Shown here: positions 49,187 through 62,162 of the stretch, piece by piece
How the letters are laid out: each line of letters starts with the position of its first letter
Numbering within the stretch: position 1 is the stretch's first letter
DNA from: Pleurotus djamor
Taxonomy: Eukaryota > Basidiomycota > Agaricomycetes > Agaricales > Pleurotaceae
Assembly: GCA_029747585.1 (NCBI GenBank)
Contig: JAPEVF010000006.1
Coordinates: forward strand, 62,001 to 126,000
DNA length: 64,000 nucleotides
Direction: 5' to 3'
Position numbers and translations under genes: made by a program
The notes under the pieces: generated by a model
What the model was told of the DNA's origin: nothing
Seen by the model: only the letters and a program-made list of their open reading frames with translations
Databases searched by the model: none

Positions 49187-52100
49187 CTATTTTGAGCCCA
49201 TTGACCCGAGCATGTGTTCCAACCGCTCCTCAACGGTCCAGTTAGCCTCCGACACGGATGATGTCGTCGAGTGGCCTGTTGCTGTTGCTTTGCCGGGTAG
49301 CGAGGGCATTATGTTAAACGACCCAGCATCGGTGTTCTGGGACAGGTCTTCGATGATGCGGCCGATCTGTGCCGGGGAACTATAAAACACCTGCGACGAA
49401 TGAGTACGAGCGTTACTAAGGTCGTAAAGCGTGTACCTTAGTCTCTGGTCGGTGTTTTGCCTGAGACTTCTTCCGAGAGAGAAAAGAAGTCGCACTGCCC
49501 TTAGAGCCGGCCCTATTATGTTCCTTAAAGAAGACCTGCATTCCCTCCCCGTTTTCACGGGAAGAATATTCAGAGGCAAAGCTTGAACGATGTGCATAAA
49601 CAGAATCCACGTCGTCGTCACGAAGACCGTTTACTATTGACCTGAAGTATAATTAGAATTAAAGGTTTGGGGCAAGAATGTAAAAGCTTACCATATCGTC
49701 TCGCCGTTGGCTAGTTCGATAACCTCCAATGCTGTACCCGCCTCCGGGTTAACTGGCGTCTCGTGCCGGGGAAACTGAGTGGGGTCGTAGTCACCGGTGG
49801 TACTCTGGGTCCGGTCACCTGTATACATATCATATCTACACAGGTGTGCTTTAATAAAAGTGTATTCGATAGACGCTATGACTTACAAAGAATCGTAGGC
49901 AGCGGAAATAGGTTTATCGCCAGACGAGGATGGTACGGCAAGATAATCACCTTGCAACGTCGACCCAGGCAGCTGAGGGATGGGTGGTGATTGTTCATGA
50001 GAAAAGCGACGGGAATTGGAAGCACGAGGGGGAGGAGGGGTAGGAACGCGGTCGTGTACCGAACGGTTGGAAAATGACTGGGCGCTTGCTCTCTTCCGTC
50101 GGTTAGAACCTTTACGAAGTAGAGCATTGAGATCGATGGTTGACGACCGCGTGTCTGAGGCAAGAATGATGGTCCTTCTTACAACGGAGCTAGATGGTGC
50201 ATCGAGTGACGGTCGAGGTGGTTGTAAAGAGTCTGCCTGGCGACGGATGGAGGCCCTCTTTGTGAGTGGATCGCTCGAATGCTGGTTCTCAACGCTCGGG
50301 CGACCATTGACAACGACTTGTAAAGGACTCGTAGGCCGCTGTTCTTCAGGAATATCAGGCTGAGCAGTTCGAGTCGTCGAAGGATTCCGTGTCAGGGTTG
50401 TCTTCGAAGACATAGACGCACTACGAAGCAAAGCACTCAAAGCCTGTCGATCAACAGAAAGCGCTTCAGCAGCCTCGAATAATTGCTTGATAGCAATTGA
50501 TTCGGGAGGCACATCCTGGTTTGGAACCTCAGTTGCCTGATTTTGGGTGCCTGAGTGGGCAAATGAGGTTGTGGGAAGTACAGCTGCCGAATCAGCTGTG
50601 GCGGGACGTCGCGGAGAGAGGGGTGAGGTAGGCACATGGGTAGAAGGGTGAGCTTGCTGGGATGCTGGACGCCGATCTGCATCATGGTTTTCCTGAGCTT
50701 TCTTGCTACGGAAGCGGGCCATGAAGCCTTTAATTCCAGGACCAGCTGATGCAGGGGGACTGGGAACAAGAACCTTCGAGCGATTGAACTCGGTGGCACT
50801 TGAGGGCATTGGTCGACCCGAATTGAGCTTCGCAGGGTCATACGACGCCGTTTGGCTTGTAGGGGATGTACCAGCGTGGTCAAGAGGGTATGGTGTGATC
50901 TCTCCTCCAGTGACAGGAGGTTTTGACTTCAATGTGCCACGGAACTTTCTAAATCGCTGACTGATTTTGGATGGGGCACCATAATTACCTGAACCAGACG
51001 AAGGTGGACGGAGGGAGATGGTGTCGACGCTAGCCGAGGATGAAACGAGGGTTGGACTGCCAATCTGGCCGGGGTTGATACGTTTGCGGGAAATTGTGCC
51101 ATTAGAAAAGAGGGTGTGTGCACCTTCCCCAGCAAGATTAGACGAGGATGGTGGTTTTCGAAGCGCTCGGGTAGCAGCCTCTGCCTGAAATTGGACAGCC
51201 CTATGGAGCTCGGCAACCTCTTCAGGGCTTTGAGGCAATCTGGGAGATGAGGGATTAAACAAGTGTCGAAGGGGTGTGGGGGTATCGGCGATCGCGGGGG
51301 GTTCTTGGGGGCGTATCTCGGGTTGTGGGGATGCAACAGCTTTGGGGGTAGGGTGTAATGGCGCTACCTCAGCTAGGACGGTGTCTGGAACTTCGGGCTC
51401 ATCCATATTTCCTGGGTCGTCCCCAAACAAGACTTGAGCGAGATCCCGGTTCCTGCGTGTAGTCGGAGATATATCACGATCTGACTGAGTCGATGAAGTT
51501 CGTTCAACGACAGTCGGCGAGGCCAAGGTGGGAGATGCAGCTTGGATGCTGTCTACCACGGAGTTAAGGAGTGCATTCACCTTGGCCGCCTGGTCGTTAC
51601 TTACTACGGTAGGGCTGGATGGCGGAGGAGGTTGCGTCTGCGGTGGGGGACTAGCGATCTACACAACAATGGTCATCAAGGGCCGTTACAAGACAGCACA
51701 TAGCAAGATACTTACCCGTTCAACACGTCCGTTGAGAGAATAATTAGACTGCGAAGTACTGGGGCGACGACGGCGCAGAGAGGGCACACGTTCACGAGTT
51801 TCCGGTGGTGCCGACTTTGCCAATGCAGCGTTGACGAGTTTCTCCTGGATGGCCATGAAATCACTCTTGTTCAATCCAGCGTAACGGGCAATGATATCCT
51901 CCGTGTTCAAATCATCATCCGAATAACCAGCGGCGACAGAACTATCCTCTGGGAAATCGTGCCACGAGGGCTGGAGTGGATCAACATCACTGAATATACT
52001 CAGAAGGCCGCGATTCTTGGAGTCTCCTAGATCCAAGGAATGATAGCTAGAGCCTGCCGATTCGAGCGATGACCGCGAGGAGTTGGCAATAGGGGAAAAT

Positions 52101-54125
52101 GCAAGAGAAGGGAATGTGGCTAGATTGATGGGTGAATTAGAGACATTCTGCTTGGAGCTCCGCCTGCTACTATTTCGAGCTGGGGCTTCATTTAGGAATG
52201 TCTGTGATGTTGGAGTGCGAGTGGACTGCGTTGGAGTTGACGTTCGGGGGAACAATGAGCCAGAATCAACGCGTGAGACAGACGAGAACTGGTGTAGATC
52301 AGGCAAGGTCGAACTTGTTGAAGACTGGGAATTTGAGTGCTCAACCTTGCCCATTGCTTCGATTGTAGGGGAATCGGGAAGAGGAGGGGAAGCCAAACGA
52401 GTGACTGAGTCGGGACGGTCATAAGTTTGGTGTGAATCAGAGGTAAACCCAGTGTCACTTGTCCAACTCCCATCGCGACTGTGACCATTCGTTTGAGATG
52501 GAGTAGTCCATGTGATGTTTGATGGTGTGGAGGGGCGAGAAGAGACAGCAAGAGGCTGAAAAGCGGGTCCTGAGAGGGGAGAGACTGGTCGCCTTCGCCC
52601 AAGGATTGTAGAGTTCAGAGGGCTATCAAATTCGATTGGAGGACTGTCCGGGATACGAGACGTACTTTCAGGAGTGTGTCTCCCATTTGTCGACCGTGAG
52701 AGGAAAGGGGATGAAGCTAAAGGAGAGGTGGGCCTCTGGGAAGAGGGTGAATTACGTCCAAGTCTGCTCATGTTGGTGACTTTGCTTGTTGGTGAAGATG
52801 GCTCAGCTAATGCAGCATACGCAGGTGAGGTTGCCCTAGGCGTCGTAGAGTGCGAACGATCATCAAACTCCATCTGGTCTCGGGGCGTCATCGGACGCGG
52901 CATTCCCGGAATATATCCTGGCGCAATGCGAAAGGGTACAGGTGACACTCTATGGCTTTCAGGCTCTGACCGTACTTGGTTGTCAGAGGATATCGCCATG
53001 CCAGCCTCTACATCGCTCAGTGTTGAGGATTCCGAGACTGATCGCCTCTAAGACGGGATGAATGAAAATTTCGAAGGTGAAGTACCAGTACTCACCAATG
53101 AGTCTATGTCCTGCTCCTTTTCAGGCGTTTGTAGCTCTGTCGGCTCGTTCTGGCGGGGAGGCATGGTAGTTCTGGGCAAGACAATCTCGTCCTCTCCTTC
53201 TTCCTCCATCTCCCGAATAGCCTTCTCAACAGCCCGAGACGCCCGACGCAGCGCAGATGAAGACATGGTTATAGCATAGTGGTCTGTAGCCAGGGTGGAG
53301 TCGTTGGTAGAACTTGACGTGGCCTCAGATGTGAAGGTATGGGGATCTTTCTCAGGTGATGATTGGTGTGAAGTGGAGGGGTAGTGTTCTGGGGAGATAG
53401 ACCTTGTGTCAGGATGTTGGACGCTGACCGAAGACTCCGTCGGAGCAAAGGAGCTGGTACTGCGAGTGCTTCCAGCCTTGGATTGGTGCGAAGCCACGCT
53501 ACGAATGTAAGAGTTGTCGCGGAAACGGCTCGACCCAAACAAGTTGTTGCTATAGCGCCTCGCAGCACGTCCACTCGGTGAAGACGTCACTGAGGCTGGC
53601 GCCGAAGAAAGATCCGTGTTCTCAGTATCAGTTGAGCGCACAGAGTATCTCCCCAAAGCTGGTGAGTCGTTGGTCAATCTTTCCTCGGACGAACCCGCAT
53701 TCCTCGAACGTAATCGACCCAGCGTCTCGAGAATCATATCCTCTTCTTCCTCCGATATTTGTTGCCCAGTGCCTCTTACTCTTTGACTTGCTAACCGACT
53801 CTTCAAATCGTCCAATGTAACCGGTTCGCCTGAGGGTGTGCGAAGGAGTGTGAAGCGACGAGAGAGACTGGACGTGTCACATTAGCTCTCATTCGACGCA
53901 CACGCGAATAAGGAAAGCTCACTCTGGGAGGATGAGGGAGGTTCGGAAATCACTCGCTGGGGGTAGCTCTGGAAGTATTTCTCGTGTTGGGGGTGAGATG
54001 GTGTGTAGGTTGGGAGACTCTGGGTTCCGCCTCGCGTCGGACTTTTTGCTACAAATTGGAACAAGGCCCGATAGTAAACCTTGTCAGGGTGAAAATGTTG
54101 ACAGAGCCTACCGAAACCTGTTCAT
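49187..54125 (-). CDS. Very large Ser/Pro-rich hypothetical protein
   Basis: About 1,500 residues, no named family. The first coding exon is only ATG AAC AG (54118-54125); an intron to TTTGTAG near 54047 then gives MNSKKSDARRNPESPN, and the next join gives LPDLSRRFTLLRTPSGEPV. A short ordered part follows (LDDLKSRLASQR, EEEEDMILETLGRLR), then a very long disordered Ser/Pro/Thr-rich body. Short likely-folded islands are NTEDIIARYAGLNKSDF and the C-terminal ELANGETIWSIVNGLRDD and VFYSSPAQIGRIIEDL. The end is VEERLEHMLGSMGSK at 49187. Eight exons or so. Likely regulatory or scaffolding, but this is not shown. Confidence 0.78.
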
Positions 54126-54515
54126 ATCTGCGTTCTGATGCCCTCGTTCTTAACACGTTGAAGACTCAGTCAATTGTTTGAGGGGAAACCAGATAGGAAA
54201 AGGAAAGCAACGTGGTATACACGAGTTGGAAGTTCGGTGTGAGGGTAAAGATGAGAGACAATTGACCAAAAGGCGTGCTAAACCAAGTGCATCGTCCGCG
54301 TGACAGTGATTTAGTGTAGGTGTCAGTGAGGATGGACGGTGTGCACAACGACGACGGGAACAACGTGCGGCAGTGCTAAGATTGTCGCGACATACAAGGA
54401 GTACACAGACACAAATACAAGTTATATGATTTGTTTTACTACAACAATTCCTCACATGGCATATCTACACCGTGAGTGAGAAACTCCAGCCAACTGCGTA
54501 TCAGGGGACGGGGAC

Positions 54516-55414
54516 TCACTTCTTCGTGTACTCCTTCGCCGTTGCAAGGAACTTGGGCTTGTCATTCTTCAGCAGCTGGGAAATACAACCCCTGATCAGA
54601 CACGAGCGGTACTCAAGAGGCAAGGATCGTACCGCAGCAATATCTGGTTCGAATGGGTCGTCAGGGCTTGGGTTGTTCAGCTTATCTTGTATGGTTATGA
54701 GGACTGTGATAGAGCAATAAGTAAACTATACAACTCTGGGCTAAGATCATGGGCCCTCACCGCTGGAGAGAGTCACCGAGGGCTTCCACTAAGTACAAGC
54801 ACATTGAATCAAACACATCTGATTTGAACTAGATCTGTGCGCACCTCGTCTCGTAGTATCGGCACACAGATCGCACCCTCCTCATTGATCCCGGGATGAT
54901 ATATCTTCGTTGTGAACTTGACCTAGATAATTCTACGTCATCAACAATCGTGTGGTCCGACAACAACATTGATATTCATACAGTCGGCGCCTTGAATGGA
55001 AAGTTCTGCGGTAGTTCTAGGTCAAAGTTAAAGGTGCCTTTGGCATAAGGCGATTCGGGCTGCACAGTAACGCTTCAAACTTCAGTTGGATATCAGCGAC
55101 GAAGGAACGTACTGTTGCTTTGATCGAACATTTCCAGTCAAAGAGGTTTTCTTCGCTGGGAGTGACGGTCAAGCCCTAAGTGACCAGTCATGGGTTTAAT
55201 CACAATACAGAGAGTGACCGTTGGATTTGAGATGCACCTCGATAGGGTTTGAACTGAGATCGCGAAGTTCCTGAAGGATGTTCAGGCATGGTCTCGACGC
55301 CACTGGTATAAGTTAGGCGCACCTTTTGTATCCGGCTGCTCGTAAAGAGTTAGACCATTCAGCAATGAGGTGACATAGAGAAAGCTAGGATCATACGAAC
55401 CGAAGCGCAGCCAT
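54516..55414 (-). CDS. E2 ubiquitin-conjugating enzyme, UBE2L3-like
   Basis: Eight exons encode 145 residues, the size of an E2 core. MAALRRIQKELRDLSSNP is the first helix. The HPG motif and active site read YHPGINEEGAICVPIL, with catalytic Cys86, the same number as in human UBE2L3. WKPSVTLSSVL, LNNPSPDDPFEPD and a helix ending ATAKEYTKK complete the fold. A Cys without an adjacent ordinary NxxLD pattern suggests RBR or HECT partners, as for UBE2L3; this is inference. Exon 2 is only 13 bases (55323-55335). Frame is kept through all seven introns. Confidence 0.93.
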
Positions 55415-55565
55415 TAGATCGCGTCAAGAGAAAGCTGGGTGAATGAGGAAGACAAGGGCGAGAGTTACCCTAACTAGTTATTAGAGTCACGTGTCAGTAT
55501 AATGACGGTCCGATCGAGTTCGACCACACACCAGCCAAATTCTTTCTCCCAACGACCACACCACT

Positions 55566-57445
55566 ATGCAGGCCACAGCCTCCCCCAACCAGTCTCGAGA
55601 AGACTCCCCGGCTGCGACCCCAATAACCGCACCGAAGAACGGGAAGAAAAGAAAACGTGCTACTGGTGTCGCGTCCCCAGTGCCCTCTGAGCAATGTAGC
55701 ACTTCAACTCCGTAATGTCCTTTCATCACCAGTGTGTAACGCAAGCAAAATAAACCGCCTATACAGACCTCCAGAACGAAACGCGATAGCCATTGCCCAA
55801 AATCCGCCTGCCAAATATCGCGACCCCGTATTCATACCCATCTCGGATAACTCTGAATTCTTCACCATCGACCAACTCCCCATGAACCGTATGGGATTTC
55901 GATACATACCCGCTGGGGTTGTCCCTTCGAACGGTATCCTAACATGTCACACCATTGAAACAACCCCTGCATGCTTTCGTGTGAGTTGGGAAGATCGCAG
56001 TCCATTTGTGAAAGTGACGAAGGACGGTTTGGGACTGCTCGGAGACAAGGGATTTCGTAGCGCACGATTGAACGTCCCGATACGCGAAGGAAACTGGTTT
56101 ATGGAAGTGAAGATTGAAAGAGGAGGCGGGGAACACTCAAGTGACAATAATCAGCCAGAAGGTAGCCATGTCCGACTTGGTTGGGGAAGACGAGAGGCAC
56201 CATTAAACGGACCCGTCGGCTTGGACGGGTATAGCTACGGCGTACGCGACAAGACCGGCGAAAAGGTTACACTTTCTCGTCCCCGACCTTACGGAAAACC
56301 ATTCAAGTCGGGTGATGTGATCGGCATGTACATCTCCCTTCCGCCCCGGAGACTCCCTGATCCCAGCGACCGCCATGATCCCGCACACCTCAAGAGACAG
56401 CGTATTGCCATCGATCTCAGAGGTCAGGCCTACTTTGAAACCTTGGAATATCCTCAGTCAAAAGAAATGACGTCACTAATGGACTACTCTGGCAAATCCA
56501 CCCATTCTACTTCTGTCCCTTCCTCCACGAAAAAATCAGCAACTGTGAAGAATGTCCCCGAGCGCGGTCGACCGAAAGCCCCTCAAACAACCGCGGNCCC
56601 CCCTTCGTCCCATTCCGACGTTACCTGGCTCTCGTATTGCCTTCTTCGTTAACGGGGAATGTCAAGGAGTTGCATTTCAAGACCTATACGACTACCTTCC
56701 TCTTCGCTCCACGGAGTCGTCTCGAAAGGTCAAAGAGAAGAAACGGACTCGCGATAACGGCCATGAACACAAAGAAAACCCCTTCGACGATGGCCAACTT
56801 GGATATTACCCCTTCGTATCACTCTTCAACAGTGCCCAAGTCCGAATCAACGGCGGTCCCGACTTCGCCTTCCCACCTCCCTCCAACATCGATGCGCTTC
56901 TACAAGCGGATGACAGTGCAATGCTTATGGACGAAAAACATCCGCCTTGGCGCCCAATTTGCGATAGGTACTCCGAGTTCATGCAGGAAGAATGGCTACT
57001 CGATGAGGTCGACATCGAGGAAGCCAAAGCTAACGCGCTGCGCAGAGCGGAGGAGGACCGACTCGAAGCTGTGAAGCGGGAACAACGTGCACTCAAACGC
57101 TCTCAAGCTGAAGCCCGTAAAAGAAAGAAACTGAATCATCAAGCCAGTGCTACGCCACCTTTGGAAGATGATAGGTTTGGTCCAGGGGCTTCGCTCACTT
57201 CGGCAGCCCAACCCAGTCCTCTCAGATTTGGTACCGCGTATTATCCTGAAGATGCGTATAAAGGACCACATTCCCCTGCTCCTACACTGGGGTCCACGAC
57301 AGAACTTGCAGAAGTCCAGAGCGGGTACAACTCGGAATACGGCGATGGTGGCGACGAAGCGGCCGAAGATACTCTTCCTGATCATTATATACCCTCTCCA
57401 CATGCATCATCTGAAGGGCCCCCGGGGATGGTGGAAAATGAGTAA
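55566..57445 (+). CDS. BRE2: COMPASS subunit Bre2 / ASH2-like (SPRY domain)
   Basis: Subunit of the Set1/COMPASS histone H3K4 methylase. A basic N terminus (KNGKKRKRATG) and a first intron near 55692-55729 lead to NPPAKYRDPVFIP, then the SPRY domain: GLLGDKGFRSARLNVP, GNWFMEVKIE, HVRLGWGRREAPLNGP, GLDGYSYGVRD and FKSGDVIGMYIS. The second part of the split SPRY (RIAFFVNGECQGVAF, YYPFVSLF) comes after a Ser/Lys-rich insert. The frame breaks at the n at 56597 next to C6 and is restored if that base is extra. C-terminal charged coiled region and acidic tail. Stop at 57445. Confidence 0.9.
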
Positions 57446-57574
57446 AGGAGGCTGCGATAACGGAACACGTTGTACACATTACATCAACGGCGGGGAGTCC
57501 AGCGCGGCGGGGGTATTCGAACCATGTATCTGTCGGGTCGGTGAGTTGGAGAGAAGAAACGACAACATATATTC

Positions 57575-60500
57575 TTACCCTTTGGTTTGACCACGGCCTT
57601 TCTCCTTCTCAACATGTATGATAGTGACGAGGTCGCCAGTATTGGGGTCTAATCGAACGCTGCACCAATTACGTTTCCCCATAATAAACTTCTGAGATCG
57701 TTTCATGTCGTTGTGTGGCTCAACGTCAAACAAGGGGATCTGTGGGATATTAGAGAATGCAGCGAAATAAAATGCTTTGTCATGACCGACCATAGACTCG
57801 TCTGTTTCTGCTGCATGTAGAGTTTTGTGAATCTTAGTAGCCAACGAGGATACCATTGTCAAGACGGCATTAGGACTTCAAATTGGCATTAGTGATTGAT
57901 CTGGCTGCCCCTCTAGTCAAAGCTTACGGTGGAGTATTGACAATTGCACCTGTTAGACAGAGTCAGTCCGACCAAGGTCAAGGTCAGCTTGTAAGCTACA
58001 TACTGGTGATTACATTGACCATATAACGATGGTCCGCAGAGGGAGGTATTTCAACTTCCTTTTTGCTTTTCAGAGTCTTGAAAATGCCAACAGCGGCACA
58101 GTGGACGTCGCCAGAAAGGAAGGAAACCCGTATTCTCTTTTCGAGGGCGAACCTTTGTAATTGAAGCACGAACCAATTGCGCTCTTTCTGGAACGGACAT
58201 TATCGTGAGCGCCGAAGTCGATTGGGTTGTACATAAGAACTTGCCTTGTGCGAATCAGCGGTCCAGTGGTCGTTCTATGGAATTTATCAGTGAGCGATGG
58301 AGGACATCAGTTGAGTTTTACTTCACCAAATCGTCCAGCAACTCTGCATCAGCGTTGAACTTATTCACAAACCCGGAGAGACCGAGAGAACCGTTTCTTC
58401 CGAGGGCAACGAGGGGATTAAATTTCGAGCCGAGGGCCTTCTCAAGAAACACCATTCTCGGGTAAGCGATGGGGATTCCTAGACGAGCGTCTTATCAGTA
58501 CAGATCGTGATGACTGTGAAGTTGTGGTTATGATCGACCTATTTGAATGACCAGATGTTCTACCCCAGTTGGTAACTGGGATATTCGCCGGAACACATTC
58601 TGGTACTCTTGTGTGCTGCACACCTGGTCTATCTTCCTCTCTGCCCTTTTGATACGATGAAATTAGGAGTACGACGGGCGCGGTATATTCATTACTCACC
58701 GACAGTCTAGCAGAAGTATGTAGGTCCGGGGTCCAAGGTAGGCCAGAAAGGAATGAGACGGGTATGGGATATAAGGTCCTTTCGCCCCGAAGATGATAGA
58801 ACGATTGACATGGCATCCGGGTCGATCGTCGACTCCGTCCATGTCAACTAAGACTTCGTTCAGAGAGCCGTCCCGAACGACGTAAGTGGAGCATACCGTT
58901 GATGAAACATTGGAAGAGTAGGAAGAAGAAGTAACCCCTGGAACCGATACTAGAATGCGAGGTTAGACAAAAGGACAACTTGAGCATCGCTGAAACGAGC
59001 GCACTGCTTAAAGACGGGTGCCGTTTGAAGGTCCTCAGGATCTGATAGAATTGCTGAAGATGATGTATCGAGAAGGGAAAATGAACCTACAACTTCCGAA
59101 GCCATCGATCTGGTGAAACTAATGAGGGTCGCTCAAGCGCCAGGGTGGCAAGTGTACTTACAAGATCTGTACGAGTAGGTGAGGGCGGTTAATGATTGAT
59201 TCAACTAATGTTAATGACATACTCACCGTGATCGTCTGCCATATTGATCATAGGTCTACGAGGCTATAAGTATGGGAAGGATACTTTGACAAAGGAGTGC
59301 TTACATTGAGCTGTTGGCACGAGCAAATGCGCCTCTTCGGAAGCATTGACAGTAGTGATTGAATAAAAATCGATCAATCATAGTAGCTATGTCTTCAGTC
59401 AAAGGATGGGCTTTTCTGTCCTCTGGTTTCATCTTAGCGACCCATTCTTGGAGCTCTGGCTCGCGCGTCATGCTATATAGCGTCAATAAAGATCAATAGA
59501 ATAAAGAGAAATGACAAACCTATCACAGTATAGCTGGTCGCCCCCTCCAATCATGACGTGGAAGTGCTCCGTAGCATGCTTGTTTAAGAGATCGACCCAG
59601 ACAGGATCGTACCCACTCTGGAAACCAGGCCCACGGAAATCATCGGGGTTGACACCAGCAGAAAAACCATTACACTAATAACCTCATTGGTGAGTCGCGT
59701 TACACTACATGGAAGGCACATACTGAATGAGCTGCCCATTTCATGTCTTCAAACCTCCCCGGGACATAGAAATTGAGGGCTTGTCCATTATTGATCGTGT
59801 ATGAAATGCACATTTCAGAGTTACTCAATGGAATTTCGATCAAGAACCTCCAAAATGTGAACGTTCTTGAACGGGCTTAGGCAAACTTATTACACATAGC
59901 ATGGAAATTACATACCCGCCAGGACCACCGAAGACGTAGATTTCGTGTCCCGGGACTTGCTGCGTCATAACGGCAGCGCTCCTATGGCCATTGCCATTGG
60001 CATGGATTGTGCTTCCCGAAGTGGGCATTACAGTAGCATGAGGATCTGCAGGATGAGGCCCTAAGTCAAACGATCTCCCTCTCTCACCCACAACACGATG
60101 CTGGGGCTGAGTCGAGCCATTTGGATCCCACTCATATGTCAGCATGGGGTGGGGCTCGTAGATAGAACCAGAATCGGCGGCTGGTTTCATTTGAGATGAT
60201 GCTCACGTGCAAGACGAGCGCGACGTACTGACGATCATGGCAGCACCGTGCCATGTACCCTGTTCGTCAACAGTGTCATACCTGTGTAAGAGGGTGATAT
60301 TCTGAGAGAATAAGCGTGTCCAAACCATCGTACCGTAGCAGAGGCCCAACCATGAACTATGGGAAATATCACTGAGCCTAAACCTCTTCATGAAGCTTGT
60401 GTAGAGATACCTGAAGATGGGGTTCCATTCGCGCAACTCTGAGTATTTGGGAACGTTCGACGGCGGATAATGAGGTGAGAGTATTGGCAGATATGGTAGA

Positions 60501-60752
60501 CGTCGTCGGACTGCGCAGAGACGCCGACATGTAGTCCTTTGGAGGGACAGCAGGAGGGACTGGGGAAGGTGGGAGTCCGGGAATATTGAAGCCTCCTATG
60601 AATTGTTCGGGTATGGGGGTCGCGTCCTCCGCATGATGATGCGGGTCAAGCTGATCCTGGAAGCAAGAGAAAGCTGCAATGAGTTCACGGAGCGAGCGCT
60701 GCGCGTCTAGGACAAACCCTCGCCGCTCGCCGATACGCGTGCCAGCCTGCAT
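57575..60752 (-). CDS. PhoD-like phosphatase family protein
   Basis: Large metallophosphatase of the fungal PhoD-like type. Landmarks are YEPHPMLTYEWDPNG, the metal-site block MIGGGDQLYCDS, NMADDHDLIDGFGSY and LSGDVHCAAVG, which match PhoD metal-binding motifs. Many exons; the C-terminal exon ends KGRGQTKG at 57575. The frame is open beyond the first ATG up to 60824 but begins there without ATG, so I use 60752 (MQAGTRIGERRGF); a further 5' exon remains possible because LLRWTM before it also looks coding. Substrate is unknown. Confidence 0.82.
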
Positions 60753-61042
60753 TGTCCATCGTAGAAGCTGATAGTTAAAGGGGAGGTGGTGGCCACGCGA
60801 GTTGGGACCGATGATGATAGTCAAGACTCAAGACACAAAATGGATTCCGTGGCGTTCAACCGATCTCACGGCAACATGTATGATTGCCGGACTGAACGCG
60901 GAGAACCCGGGATTNCGAACACACAGGCCAGCAAAGTTTGGGGAACAATCGGGGAACGCAATACTTATGCTTGGAAGTCCCATCCATTCAACAAAGATTA
61001 ACTCAGGTAAGTATCAAGTCCGTAAAGAATCTGAGGCATTCT

Positions 61043-61562
61043 CTACACCACCATTTTCCAATTCTCGTTTCTTGGCCTTCTTCTTAGCCTTTTTCCGCCG
61101 CTGCCGCTCTCTTTCCCGTTGTTTAGCGTTTTTCAAGTCACCTTTGGACAAACCAGGATTGTGCAATTGATCAAGCTAAGAGCAAGCCTGTCAGCTTTAT
61201 CCATACATGACGCAGTGGAAATTCAGACACAAGCCTTCTCTAACAATATCCGTCGCGCGTACCGTCGATTCAGTTCAAGAGAACGCGTCTCTTGACAGTT
61301 TACGCGGATGCCAGTGGGTTTGTGCCGGAGCTGCACGTTACTCATCGTTTTGTTGATTGCTTGGCCGCCAGGACCACTGCCTGGGTGGGTTGTAATTCAC
61401 GGCGTGGTCCAAGGTAGTATATTCAATATTCATACCGCGAACAAAAGATTCCTCGATGTCTGCCTCCTTCAGCTCGGGTATAATACGCGCTTTGTGTGCC
61501 CTCTTCAAAGCAGAGAAGTTACGAATATCCGGCCCCGTGCTAAGTTCTGGTGTTCTTCTCAT
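61043..61562 (-). CDS. RSO55: Mitochondrial GGQ peptidyl-tRNA hydrolase / release-factor-like protein
   Basis: Ribosome rescue factor of the RF1 class without codon-recognition domains, as in yeast Rso55 and human MTRFR. Start MRRTPELSTGPDIRNFSALK looks like a presequence. ELKEADIEESFVRG joins across an intron (about 61378-61433) to SGPGGQAINKT; the GGQ catalytic motif is intact. Then VQLRHKPTGIRVNCQETRS and a tail LHNPGLSKGDLKNAKQ rich in Arg/Lys. The last join is odd: to stay in frame the intron after RRILLEK must begin GCTTGT (GC-AG type); a GT donor four bases on breaks the frame. An extra Met codon sits in INKTMSNVQL. Confidence 0.82.
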
Positions 61563-61602
61563 ATGACGTCGTGTGAGCACCAGAGGAGCTTGAGCGCAAG
61601 AC

Positions 61603-62162
61603 TCACTCTGAGCAACATTTTTGTCTCCGGTTACCACCACGAGTGGGCATGGGCGGCGGCGATTTGATGGAGTCGTTGGAACCAAGCTCCGTGTCTTTCG
61701 TAAGACGCAGTTCTATCAAATGAAGGTTAGTGACAATGTAGTTTGAAGACGGGGACGGTCGGTGCGCACGCCAAAGCTCTCCCTGCTCCGTAACATTTCC
61801 CTCGCTCGAGACCTTCGTTGCCTGAACGACATTCTTCTGAAGGACTGACGTGATTTCCCTCGAAAGCGCTATACTACTTGAATACGCGTCGACATCTGTT
61901 TCATTTTGCGCACGGATGCTGTCCTGCCTCATCTTGGAGACGAAGGCTGAAGGTCAGGACTGTGAGCGTTTGCTATTCATTCACGGACTGAAGAAGCGAA
62001 CCTCGGAAGACTGGTTCGTCACCTTGAAGAAAGTTTAGTTGATACCGGTGATCCACAGAAAACCGGAAAACATTCCATACCGGAAAAGGTTGTCCGAGCG
62101 GTTCGCCATAGTTGACGATACGCTGAACGGGCAGAGGCTCTGAGAGATGGAGTTATAGACAT
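61603..62162 (-). CDS. MZM1: Complex III assembly factor MZM1 (LYR-motif family)
   Basis: Mitochondrial matrix LYR protein that stabilises the Rieske protein before insertion into complex III. About 129 residues in four exons. The LYR motif is AYRQLWR at residues 14-20. AFVSKMRQDSIRAQNE and TSVLQKNVVQATK are helices of the family, and the end LRLTKDTELGSNDSIK is the family signature. The stop is at 61603, 40 bases before the next start on the same strand. Start at 62162. Confidence 0.86.

Noticed and set aside
49883..53815. Plus-strand frames of 60-125 codons opposite the large Ser-rich gene
   Set aside because: Mirror frames of Ser codons; the minus-strand exons join in frame and explain the region.
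60753..60824. 5' extension of the PhoD-like gene
   Set aside because: The frame begins without ATG and is preceded by a stop; kept only as a possible part of an unseen upstream exon.
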